Shown here: piece after piece, positions 1 through 7,089 of the stretch
Numbering within the stretch: the first letter of the stretch is position 1
How the letters are laid out: the number at the start of each line of letters is the position of its first letter
Origin: CAZOMR01 sp964580655
GTDB lineage: Bacteria > RBG-13-61-14 > CAZOMR01
DNA: 7,388 nt
Direction of reading: 5' to 3'
NCBI GenBank assembly: GCA_964580655.1
Contig: CAZOMR010000173.1
Location: 1 to 7,388 of the forward strand
Made by a program: the position numbers and the translations under genes
Notes under the pieces: model-generated
Databases searched by the model: none
The model's input: the letters and a program-made list of their open reading frames with translations, nothing else
What the model was told of the DNA's origin: nothing

Positions 1-436
1 TGCCGCAGGAGCCATAACCAGGTTTATCGACATGGGTGTTGAGCCGTTCCTTGTGGCAAGCTCGGTCAATTTGATCCAGGCACAGAGGCTCTGCCGCAAG
101 ATCTGCCAGGAATGCAAGGAGCCGGTGGATGTTCCCAAACAGGGGCTGATAGATATGGGCATGTCACCGGAGGAAGCGGAGGCTACTCAGCCCTACAAGG
201 GGGTCGGATGCTTCGCCTGCAATAACACCGGATATAAAGGCCGCATATCCGTTTTCGAGGTGATGACCATGTATGAGGAGATTAAGGAGCTTGTGCTGAA
301 TGGGGCCAGTGCCGCGGAGTTGAAGGCGGAGGCCATGCGCCTGGGCATGAAGACCATGCGACGCAGTGGTCTGAACAAAATTAAGGATGGGATCACCACC
401 ATAGAGGAGGTGGGAAGGGTCACCGCGGCCGACTGA
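1..436 (+). CDS. pilB: Type IV pilus assembly ATPase PilB, C-terminal end (5' truncated by window)
   Basis: PilB is the cytoplasmic hexameric secretion ATPase (GspE/PilB family) that powers pilin polymerisation at the inner-membrane platform. Only the last 144 residues are present. The frame is already open at base 2 and ends at TGA 434-436; the ATG at 32 is internal, because the conserved family sequence (AAGAITRFIDMGVEPFLVAS) runs straight through it. Visible are the post-Walker region ending the ATPase core and the GspE/PilB-type cysteine motif: C-x2-C with codons at 104 and 113, and C-x2-C with codons at 209 and 218 (CFAC, followed by NNTGYKGR). In relatives this motif binds zinc. A further Cys lies four residues before the first pair (codon at 92). 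The Walker motifs lie upstream of the window. It is the first visible gene of the pilB-T-C-S-R run, 31 bases before pilT. The FLVASSVNLIQAQRLCR stretch fits PilB better than GspE. Confidence 0.95.
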   Translation, partial: AAGAITRFIDMGVEPFLVASSVNLIQAQRLCRKICQECKEPVDVPKQGLIDMGMSPEEAEATQPYKGVGCFACNNTGYKGRISVFEVMTMYEEIKELVLNGASAAELKAEAMRLGMKTMRRSGLNKIKDGITTIEEVGRVTAAD

Positions 437-467
437 GCCGTAAAAATTTAGAAAAAAGGAGAGATAA

Positions 468-1583
468 ATGGCAAACTTGCACCAGCTCCTGAAGGTAATG
501 ATTGAAAAAGGGGCCACGGACCTTCACATAACCACGGGTTCTCCCCCGCAGTTACGAATAGACGGCCAGCTTCATCCGCTGAAGTCCCCGCCGCTCACTG
601 CGCCGGAGACCAAACAGCTCTGCTACAGCATTCTCACCGATTCCCAGAAGCACCGTTTCGAGGAAAGCAATGAACTGGATTTAAGCTTCGGGGTCAAGGG
701 TCTTTCGCGATTTCGGTCCAACATCTTCATGCAACGCGGGGCTGTGGCCGGAGCCTTCCGCACCATTCCCTTCAAGATCATGAGCTTCCATGAACTCGGC
801 CTGCCTCCTGTGGTCGAGAGCCTGGCCAAGAAGCCCCGGGGCCTGATCCTTGTCACCGGGCCTACAGGTTCCGGAAAGACCACGACCCTGGCCGCCATCC
901 TTGACAGCATCAACGCTGAACGCCACGAGCATATCATCACCATCGAGGATCCCATTGAATACCTTCACCCGCACAAGAACTGCATCGTGAACCAGCGTGA
1001 AGTGGAGTCAGATACCGTGAACTTTAAAACCGCGCTGAAATATATCCTCCGGCAGGACCCGGATGTGGTTCTGATCGGGGAAATGCGTGACCTGGAGACC
1101 ATTGAATCCGCACTTATCGTCAGCGAGACAGGCCATCTGGTATTCGCCACCCTGCATACCAATTCATGTGTACAGACCATCAACCGCATTATTGATGTGT
1201 TTCCTTCTTACCAACAGCCGCAGGTCCGGGCGCAACTCAGCTTCGTGCTCGAAGGAGTCCTCTGTCAGAACCTTATTCCAAAGGCATCTGGCCATGGCCG
1301 GGTGCTGTCCCTGGAGATCATGGTGCCGAATCCGGCCATCCGGAATCTGATTCGGGAGGACAAGATTCATCAGATTTATTCTACTATGCAGGTGGGCCAG
1401 GAGAAATTTGGCATGCAGACCATGAACCAGTCTCTGGCTACCTTGTATCAGAAACGATTGATCAGCCTGGAGGATTGCATGGGCCGGAGTTCAGACCCGG
1501 ATGAACTTCGCATGCTTCTGGAGAAAGGCGGGCCCTTGAGGCCCACAAGAGTGGGAGATGCCAGCCGGGCGGCCCTTCAGTAG
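468..1583 (+). CDS. pilT: Type IV pilus retraction ATPase PilT
   Basis: PilT is the cytoplasmic hexameric ATPase that disassembles the pilus and drives twitching motility. The 371-residue length is normal for the family. Motifs seen in order are: an N-terminal PAS-like region (about residues 1-100) with the family opening GATDLHIT; Walker A GPTGSGKT (131-138); the Asp box ITIEDPIEY (157-165); a Walker B region VVLIGEMRD (200-208) with catalytic Glu205; the His box TGHLVFATLHTN (221-232); and the retraction-specific AIRNLIRE motif (290-297). That last motif separates PilT from PilB and GspE. The start is ATG 468, preceded by AAGGAGA at 456-462 with 5-base spacing. In Geobacter-type genomes with several PilT paralogues, the copy between pilB and pilC is the one called PilT4; by position this is its counterpart, which is an inference. 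Nothing is missing or truncated. Confidence 0.97.
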   Translation: MANLHQLLKVMIEKGATDLHITTGSPPQLRIDGQLHPLKSPPLTAPETKQLCYSILTDSQKHRFEESNELDLSFGVKGLSRFRSNIFMQRGAVAGAFRTIPFKIMSFHELGLPPVVESLAKKPRGLILVTGPTGSGKTTTLAAILDSINAERHEHIITIEDPIEYLHPHKNCIVNQREVESDTVNFKTALKYILRQDPDVVLIGEMRDLETIESALIVSETGHLVFATLHTNSCVQTINRIIDVFPSYQQPQVRAQLSFVLEGVLCQNLIPKASGHGRVLSLEIMVPNPAIRNLIREDKIHQIYSTMQVGQEKFGMQTMNQSLATLYQKRLISLEDCMGRSSDPDELRMLLEKGGPLRPTRVGDASRAALQ

Positions 1584-1613
1584 AAAAGGGGCGTAGTATA
1601 AGGAGGGTGAAAG

Positions 1614-2843
1614 ATGCCGAAATTTTCATGGGAAGGAAAGGCGCGAACCGGGGGGGTGCAGAAGGGGGTCATGGAGGCCCCTAATGTGGAATCGGTAATC
1701 GCCAAACTGCGCAGCCAGGACATTGTGCCTATTGAGGGCAAGATCAAGGAAAAAACCGGGTTTAATCTGAGTATGGATGTACAGATCCCGGGCCTCGGAC
1801 CTAAAGTCACTGATAAAGACCTGGTGATCTTCACAAGGCAGTTCGCCACCATGATAGACGCGGGTCTGCCTTTAGTGCAATGCCTGGAAATCCTTTCAAC
1901 AGAAACGGAAAACCGTACATTCTGCACGGTGCTTGCCAGCGTGAAGGAATCCGTGGAAGCCGGCTCAACTTTTGCCGACGCCCTTGCCAAGCACCCCAAG
2001 GTCTTTGACGCACTATATGTAAACATGGTCGCGGCAGGTGAAGTCGGCGGAATCCTGGATACCATCCTCACCCGGCTCGTCGTCACTATTGAGAAGAGCG
2101 TGCGGCTGAAGAAGCAGGTCAAGGGCGCCATGGTCTATCCTGCGGTCGTTACAACAGTGGCTGTCGCAGTGGTGACGGTATTGCTTATTTTTGTTATCCC
2201 CCAGTTTGCCAAGATGTTCAAAGACATGGGAGCCAGCCTTCCCGCCTTGACTCAGTGGGTGCTTAGGGCGAGCGACTGGCTGACGGACTGGGGCTGGGCA
2301 TATATTTTGGGTGTCGTCGGAGCCATATTTGGGGTCTTTCGAGCAATGAAGGCTAACCCCAAAAGCGAGATGGTCTTGCATAGATTTTACCTGGCTATTC
2401 CGGTGCTCGGGGATGTGATCCGCAAGAGCGCGGTGGCCAGCTTTACCCGCATCCTCGGCACCATGGTGGCATCGGGCGTGCCCATCCTGGATGGCCTTGA
2501 CATCACCGCACGCGTCGCTGGCAACCGTGTAGTGGAAGAGGAGATCATGAGGGTGCGCCAGGCCATCAGTGAAGGCAAAACAATGGTCGAGCCGCTGAGG
2601 GAGAGCAAGGTGTTTCCGCAGATGGTCGTTCAAATGATCGGCGTCGGAGAACAGACCGGCGCTCTGGACGCCATGCTCCAGAAAATCGCGGATTTCTATG
2701 AAGAAGAAGTTGACGACGCAGTGTCCGCCCTTACAGCCATGCTGGAGCCGATGATCATGATATTCCTGTCCGTGGTGGCTGGCGGTATAGTCATGTCCAT
2801 GTATCTGCCTATCTTCAGTCTCGCCGCGGTGATCACAGGCTGA
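1614..2843 (+). CDS. pilC: Type IV pilus inner-membrane platform protein PilC
   Basis: PilC (GspF/PilC family) is the polytopic inner-membrane protein on which the PilB and PilT motors act to insert or extract pilins. The product is 409 residues, the usual length. After a short N-terminal segment (FSWEGKARTGGVQKG) there are two T2SSF domains, about 71-194 and 274-396. Each carries the family's Gly-Glu turn: GEVGG at 142-146 and GVGEQTGAL at 343-351. Hydrophobic segments suitable for membrane spans lie at about 172-195, 228-245 and 377-401. The start is ATG 1614, after an excellent Shine-Dalgarno (AAGGAGGG, 1600-1607). It lies 30 bases after pilT and 15 bases before pilS, in the same reading frame as pilS and separated from it by a single TGA. 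A GspF role is theoretically possible for the family, but the neighbours make PilC clear. Confidence 0.97.
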   Translation: MPKFSWEGKARTGGVQKGVMEAPNVESVIAKLRSQDIVPIEGKIKEKTGFNLSMDVQIPGLGPKVTDKDLVIFTRQFATMIDAGLPLVQCLEILSTETENRTFCTVLASVKESVEAGSTFADALAKHPKVFDALYVNMVAAGEVGGILDTILTRLVVTIEKSVRLKKQVKGAMVYPAVVTTVAVAVVTVLLIFVIPQFAKMFKDMGASLPALTQWVLRASDWLTDWGWAYILGVVGAIFGVFRAMKANPKSEMVLHRFYLAIPVLGDVIRKSAVASFTRILGTMVASGVPILDGLDITARVAGNRVVEEEIMRVRQAISEGKTMVEPLRESKVFPQMVVQMIGVGEQTGALDAMLQKIADFYEEEVDDAVSALTAMLEPMIMIFLSVVAGGIVMSMYLPIFSLAAVITG

Positions 2844-2858
2844 GGCCCTGTTGCGGGA

Positions 2859-4556
2859 ATGGGGGGCCAATCCGACCAGGAGGGATCGAGTCAAGAATTC
2901 TATCGCCGTCTAAAGTGGACCCTGTTTCTCAGGCTGATGGTGGTTACCTTTTTGCTCGTGGCCACCATCGTAGTTCACTTAAGTAAAAACCCTTCTCTGC
3001 TTGTAAGACCACTGATCGCACTCTATTTTCTTGCCGGAATATCTTATTTTATTACCCTCGTCTCTCTCCTGATCGTTCGCTGGGTGCGCAAGCTTCTGCC
3101 TTTTGTTTATGCTCAGATACTCTGGGAGGTTATCTTTGTTACCGCCCTTATTTATATTACCGGCGACATCGAGAGCATCTTTTCATTCCTTTATTTACTG
3201 GCTGTAATCACCGCCAGCATCCTTGAGTTTCGGCGCGGCGCCTTCTTTGCCGCATCTGCTAATTTCATCCTTTACACCAGCCTGTTGCTGGGCCTTTATT
3301 TCGGAATTCTTTCACCATTACTCCCCAGCGCAAACAGGATGATCATCCCTGATCTGATGTACAATATCTTCTTCAACTTCTTCGCCTTCTTCGCTGTCGC
3401 CGGTCTTTCCAGCTATCTAACCGAAAAATTGCGGGCCACAGGTCACGAACTCGAGGAAGCCAGGGATGATCTGGATCAACTCGAGGCCCTGAATGAATCC
3501 ATTGTTCGCTCCATAGGCTCCGGCCTTATCTCGCTGAATCCTTCAGGTCAAATCACATTTACAAATACGGCCGCGGAGCAAATCACGCGCCACAAATCAG
3601 AGGACATCCTCGGCCAACCCTTTTCTTCCATCTTTCCACAGATCAACCTCGATGCCCCGGAGACTCTGAAATCCCCCTTCACCGTCACCTACCAGACTCC
3701 GAAGCAGGAACGGATTCTCTTAGAGGTATCGGTCAACACCCTGCATGATTCCAGGGACAGAGAAATAGGGAAACTGGTCATCTTCTCGGATATAACCCAG
3801 TTGAAAGCCATGGAAGATCAACTCCGCATAGCCGACCGTCTTGCCGCCGTGGGCAAACTTGCCGCTGGAATTGCCCATGAGATACGAAATCCTCTTGCCG
3901 CGATCAGCGGTTCTGTGCAGATGTTGGAGCGGGATTTAACATCAGATCCCACCAACAAACATCTGATGCAAATAGTGTTCAGGGAAACTGATCGCCTGAA
4001 CAGTCTCATCAACGACTTCCTGATATACGCCCGTCCCACCCCGAATACCATGAAGGAAATGGAACTTGGTCAGGTCATTAAAGAACTGCTCGAGGTCTCT
4101 TACCATCGCCCGGACATGCCTCCGAACATCAAATGGGAGACCGACCTTGAAGCTGGCATTCACCTTATCTCTGATCCTCACCTGATCAAGCAGATATTCT
4201 GGAACCTGATCAATAACGCAATAGAAGCCATGCCCTCGGGCGGCCGGATTCGAATAGTGACCCGGCAGATAAAAAACGACCCACAGCACCCCGAGAACCT
4301 CCTGGAGGTGCGCTTCGAGGATACAGGCGTCGGCATACCCAATGAATACCGGGATAAAATATTTGACCCCTTTTTCACTACCCGCGATAGCGGCAGTGGT
4401 CTCGGCCTTAGCATTGTCTGGCGGATCGTAGAGGCGATGAAAGGAAAAATCTCTGTGGAGAGCGAGGTAGGACGGGGTTCCACTTTTATCATCCATATTC
4501 CTTGCCCTGCTCATGGCGCAGAGGCCGAGCAGATCATACCCGCAATGAAGGGATAG
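2859..4556 (+). CDS. pilS: PilS, membrane-bound PAS sensor histidine kinase
   Basis: This is the sensor kinase of the PilS-PilR two-component system; it autophosphorylates and passes phosphate to PilR. The product has 565 residues. About six hydrophobic segments lie at roughly 22-40, 50-72, 82-101, 106-122, 128-152 and 168-187. A charged, coiled-coil-like linker follows (188-213), then a PAS domain (about 214-313). The HisKA domain has its H-box AHEIRNPL with phosphoacceptor His340, followed by a complete ATPase domain: N-box WNLINNAIEAMP (448-459), G1 DTGVGIP (488-494), F-box IFDPFFTT (501-508) and G2 GSGLGLS (512-518). In Pseudomonas the membrane part of PilS reads pilin levels; the six-span layout allows the same here, but that is inference. 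The start is ATG 2859: the in-frame TGA at 2841 excludes an earlier start and the next ATG (2937) lies inside the first membrane span. Its Shine-Dalgarno is poor, so translation may depend on coupling to pilC. Confidence 0.93.
   Translation: MGGQSDQEGSSQEFYRRLKWTLFLRLMVVTFLLVATIVVHLSKNPSLLVRPLIALYFLAGISYFITLVSLLIVRWVRKLLPFVYAQILWEVIFVTALIYITGDIESIFSFLYLLAVITASILEFRRGAFFAASANFILYTSLLLGLYFGILSPLLPSANRMIIPDLMYNIFFNFFAFFAVAGLSSYLTEKLRATGHELEEARDDLDQLEALNESIVRSIGSGLISLNPSGQITFTNTAAEQITRHKSEDILGQPFSSIFPQINLDAPETLKSPFTVTYQTPKQERILLEVSVNTLHDSRDREIGKLVIFSDITQLKAMEDQLRIADRLAAVGKLAAGIAHEIRNPLAAISGSVQMLERDLTSDPTNKHLMQIVFRETDRLNSLINDFLIYARPTPNTMKEMELGQVIKELLEVSYHRPDMPPNIKWETDLEAGIHLISDPHLIKQIFWNLINNAIEAMPSGGRIRIVTRQIKNDPQHPENLLEVRFEDTGVGIPNEYRDKIFDPFFTTRDSGSGLGLSIVWRIVEAMKGKISVESEVGRGSTFIIHIPCPAHGAEAEQIIPAMKG
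4547..4553 (+). promoter_or_regulatory. Shine-Dalgarno fixing the pilR start
   Basis: GAAGGGA lies 8 bases before ATG 4562 and directly abuts the pilS stop codon (4554-4556). It supports the 4562 start over an in-frame TTG at 4502, which would add 20 atypical residues and overlap pilS. The first residues from 4562 (MDSILVVDDE) are the normal opening of a receiver domain. Confidence 0.7.
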
Positions 4557-4561
4557 CACTG

Positions 4562-5947
4562 ATGGATTCAATACTGGTTGTGGATGACGAACTCAGTATG
4601 CGGGAGTTCCTCCAGATAATGCTAAAGAAGGAAAATTATGCAGTGGACACCGCCGCGAGCGGCGAGGAAGCACTTGAGAAAATCGAGATCAACCCTTACG
4701 ACCTGATCCTCTGTGACATCATGATGCCCAGGATAAATGGAATGGAAGTCCTGCGCCGCGCCCGACAGCTAAACCCGGAAATAATGGTGATAATGATCAC
4801 GGCATTCGCGTCCACAGAAACAGCGGTCGAAGCAATGAAGCTCGGTGCATATGACTACATCACCAAGCCTTTCCAAGTGGACGAGATCAAGCTGATCATC
4901 AAAAACGCCCTGGAAAGGTCCAGGCTGGTGCGGGAAAACCTCCAATTGAAGAAGGAACTCAAGACCAAATACGGCTTCGAGAACCTGGTGGGCGTGAGTG
5001 CGCCCATGCTTGAGATATATGAGCTTATCCGTCAGGTGGCTCCAACGAAGTCCAATGTGCTCATCTCCGGCGAAAGCGGCACCGGCAAGGAGCTTGTGGC
5101 CAGAGCCATCCACTACCAGAGCCAGCGCTGTGACAAGCCCTTCATTACAGTCAACTGCGGCGCTATTCCCCGTGAACTCATGGAGTCAGAACTCTTCGGC
5201 CACAAGAAGGGTGCTTTTACAGGAGCCTACCAGCACAAGAAAGGACTCTTCGCCGTGGCAGATCAGGGCACGGTCTTTCTGGACGAGATAGCGGAAATTC
5301 CCACAGAGATACAGGTGAAATTACTCCGCGCCATCGAGAATAAAACTTTCAAGCCAGTGGGAGGGGTGGAAGACATTTCAGTGGATGTCCGGGTTGTCGC
5401 GGCCACAAACCGGGACCTGGAAGCCGCGGTCACGGAAGGGAGTTTTCGCGAGGACCTCTATTACCGGCTCAATGTCATTCGCATCCACCTTCCTCCCCTG
5501 AGGGAGCGCAAGGAGGACATCCCTATTCTTGCTCAGCACTTTCTTGAAATATACAACCGAGAAATCGGCAAAGACATCAAGAAGATCTCCCGTGAGACCG
5601 AGGCCCTGCTTTTAAGTCAGCATTATCCGGGCAATGTTAGGGAGTTGGAGAATATCATCGAACGCGCCGTGTCCCTGGAGAAAAGCGAGGTCCTGCTTCC
5701 GGAAAGCCTGGGCCACAGGTTCAAGCCTCAACCATCGTCATGGAGTGACCGACTCATCCCGGAGATTCCCCCGGAAGGGATAAACATGGAGGGACTCCTG
5801 GATGAGATTGAAAGACGTCTCATCCTCGAAGCCCTGCGCAGATCAGGCGGTGTAAAGAAAGAAGCCGCTAAACTGCTCGGTCTATCTTTCCGCTCCTTTC
5901 GCTACCGGCTGGACAAACTCGGCATCGAAAAGATAGAATCAGCCTAG
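4562..5947 (+). CDS. pilR: PilR, sigma-54-dependent NtrC-family response regulator
   Basis: This is the response regulator partner of PilS: an enhancer-binding protein that, when phosphorylated, uses ATP to open sigma-54 promoters, classically that of pilA. The product is 461 residues. The receiver domain (1-120) has the acidic pair Asp8/Asp9, phosphoacceptor Asp52 (LILCDIMMPRINGMEV), Thr80 and Lys102. The AAA+ domain (about 142-370) has Walker A GESGTGKE (170-177), the sigma-54-contacting loop GAFTGA (217-222), Walker B TVFLDEI (237-243), NRDL (283-286) and sensor II GNVREL (357-362). A Fis-type helix-turn-helix lies at about 415-455 (KEAAKLLGLSFRSFRYRLDK). All elements needed for sigma-54 activation are intact. 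It starts 5 bases after pilS, so the two are almost certainly co-transcribed and coupled. The name rests on adjacency to pilS and on the pil operon; by sequence alone NtrC-like regulators look alike. Confidence 0.94.
   Translation: MDSILVVDDELSMREFLQIMLKKENYAVDTAASGEEALEKIEINPYDLILCDIMMPRINGMEVLRRARQLNPEIMVIMITAFASTETAVEAMKLGAYDYITKPFQVDEIKLIIKNALERSRLVRENLQLKKELKTKYGFENLVGVSAPMLEIYELIRQVAPTKSNVLISGESGTGKELVARAIHYQSQRCDKPFITVNCGAIPRELMESELFGHKKGAFTGAYQHKKGLFAVADQGTVFLDEIAEIPTEIQVKLLRAIENKTFKPVGGVEDISVDVRVVAATNRDLEAAVTEGSFREDLYYRLNVIRIHLPPLRERKEDIPILAQHFLEIYNREIGKDIKKISRETEALLLSQHYPGNVRELENIIERAVSLEKSEVLLPESLGHRFKPQPSSWSDRLIPEIPPEGINMEGLLDEIERRLILEALRRSGGVKKEAAKLLGLSFRSFRYRLDKLGIEKIESA
5910..5939 (+). 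promoter_or_regulatory. Candidate sigma-70-type promoter inside the 3' end of pilR
   Basis: TGGACA at 5910-5915 (five of six bases of the -35 consensus) and TAGAAT at 5934-5939 (five of six of the -10 consensus) are separated by 18 bases. A transcript would begin near 5946, just at the pilR stop, leaving about a 50-base leader before the oxidoreductase at 5998. Both elements lie within coding sequence, so the match may be chance. It would explain separate expression of a gene unrelated to pili. Confidence 0.3.
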
Positions 5948-5965
5948 AGAAACCTTTAGGACCAT

Positions 5966-5985
5966 GGTGAAGAAGGGTGAAGAAG
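5966..5985 (+). repeat. Perfect 10-base tandem duplication before the oxidoreductase
   Basis: GGTGAAGAAG occurs twice in direct succession (5966-5975 and 5976-5985). The second copy runs into GAGGT, and this junction forms the Shine-Dalgarno at 5983-5990. The duplication was probably created by slippage or a small duplication event. Confidence 0.85.
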
Positions 5986-5990
5986 GAGGT
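5983..5990 (+). promoter_or_regulatory. Near-perfect Shine-Dalgarno fixing the oxidoreductase start
   Basis: AAGGAGGT is fully complementary to the anti-Shine-Dalgarno end of 16S rRNA and lies 7 bases before ATG 5998. It decides the start against an in-frame GTG at 5977, which would place the ribosome site inside the coding region and add seven residues before the normal Rossmann-fold opening (MSKVRVGMCGTG). Confidence 0.85.
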
Positions 5991-5997
5991 TGCCGAT

Positions 5998-7089
5998 ATG
6001 AGTAAGGTAAGGGTCGGCATGTGTGGGACAGGGTTCATCGGACATATTCATGCACATGCACTGAAGAGGTGCCCGGATGCCGAGATCGTCGCGGTATGGG
6101 ACCTCACGTGGGCGCGAGTGAAAAAGTTCGCGGAGGAATTCGAGATACCCGGGGTTTACACCGGCTACGAGAAGATGCTCACTGGGGCTGACCCGGACAT
6201 TGTTACGATCGGAATTCCCAATGACCTGCATCTTGATTTTACCGTGAAAGCCGCAAACGCGAAAAAACATGTCTTTGTCGAAAAGCCACTTGCCGTCACC
6301 CTGGAAGATGCTGACAAGATGATCGCGGCATGCCGGAGAAATAAGGTTACTCTATTTTACGGGGAGAACCTTTGTTTTGCCCCCAAGTATGCCCGGCTCA
6401 AGGGGCTTATAGACGAGGGCGCTCTGGGCAAGGTGTTCTATATCCGTCACAGGGAGAGTCATTCCGGGCCTCATGCAGACTGGTTCTGGAATGTGAACCG
6501 CTCAGGCGGCGGGGCCTTCATGGATATGGGCTGTCACGGCATTGCATTTGCACGATGGCTCTTGAGCAAGCCCGGGGCTAAGCCCAGGGTCAAACGCATC
6601 TTTTGTTCTCTCGGCCGGTATGTGCACTTGAAAAAGACAAAGGGCGAAGACGACAGTGTGGCCATGGTCGAGTTCGAGGGCGGAGCAAGGGCAGTGCTGG
6701 AGAACTCCTGGGCACTCCAGGGAGGACTTGATGACCGGGCCGAGGTGATGGGTTCGCAAGGCGTGGCTTTCGCGGACCTCATCGGGGGAACAGCAATCCG
6801 CACATACAGCGTGCCAGGATACGGCTATGCCATGGAAAAGGCCCCGGACACAAGAGGCTGGACCAACGCTATCTACCGCGAAGAAGAAATGTATGGTTTT
6901 CCCGATGAAATGGCGCATGTTATCGAGTGCGTCCTGAAAAACAAAAAGCCTGTCCAGACTGCGGAGGATGGCCGTCATGTCCTGGAAGCCTTGTATGCGG
7001 GATACCAGTCCGCCAGAACTGGAAGATGGGTGAGCCTTCCTTTCAGGCCGCCCAGGGGAAAAAAGCCCTATCAGCTCTGGCAAGGATAA
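5998..7089 (+). CDS. Gfo/Idh/MocA-family NAD(P)-dependent oxidoreductase
   Basis: This is a predicted soluble cytoplasmic dehydrogenase of the glucose-fructose oxidoreductase / inositol 2-dehydrogenase / MocA family, which usually oxidises or reduces a ring hydroxyl on sugars, cyclitols or their derivatives. The product is 363 residues, a normal length. The Rossmann domain (about 3-125) has GTGFIG (Gly10, Gly12, Gly15), Asp35 at the end of the second strand (often linked to NAD preference), PNDLH at 74-78 and the hallmark EKP (95-97) with the expected catalytic Lys96. The C-terminal domain has GGGAFMDMGCH (170-180), with Asp176 and His180 at the usual active-site places. The Asp common four residues after that His is Phe184 here. 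The substrate cannot be deduced. It follows pilR by 50 bases on the same strand with no terminator seen between, so read-through is possible, but its role in pili is doubtful. A place in surface-glycan or sugar metabolism is speculation. Confidence 0.9.
   Translation: MSKVRVGMCGTGFIGHIHAHALKRCPDAEIVAVWDLTWARVKKFAEEFEIPGVYTGYEKMLTGADPDIVTIGIPNDLHLDFTVKAANAKKHVFVEKPLAVTLEDADKMIAACRRNKVTLFYGENLCFAPKYARLKGLIDEGALGKVFYIRHRESHSGPHADWFWNVNRSGGGAFMDMGCHGIAFARWLLSKPGAKPRVKRIFCSLGRYVHLKKTKGEDDSVAMVEFEGGARAVLENSWALQGGLDDRAEVMGSQGVAFADLIGGTAIRTYSVPGYGYAMEKAPDTRGWTNAIYREEEMYGFPDEMAHVIECVLKNKKPVQTAEDGRHVLEALYAGYQSARTGRWVSLPFRPPRGKKPYQLWQG

Noticed and set aside
2013..2894. A 293-codon open frame on the minus strand opposite pilC
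   Set aside because: It is a shadow of the pilC codon pattern: odd His/Asp-rich composition, no recognisable domain, and the plus strand is a certain gene.
4502..4561. Upstream TTG start extending pilR by 20 residues
   Set aside because: The extension (MPCSWRRGRADHTRNEGIAL) is not receiver-like and overlaps pilS; ATG 4562 has a good Shine-Dalgarno and begins a standard receiver domain.
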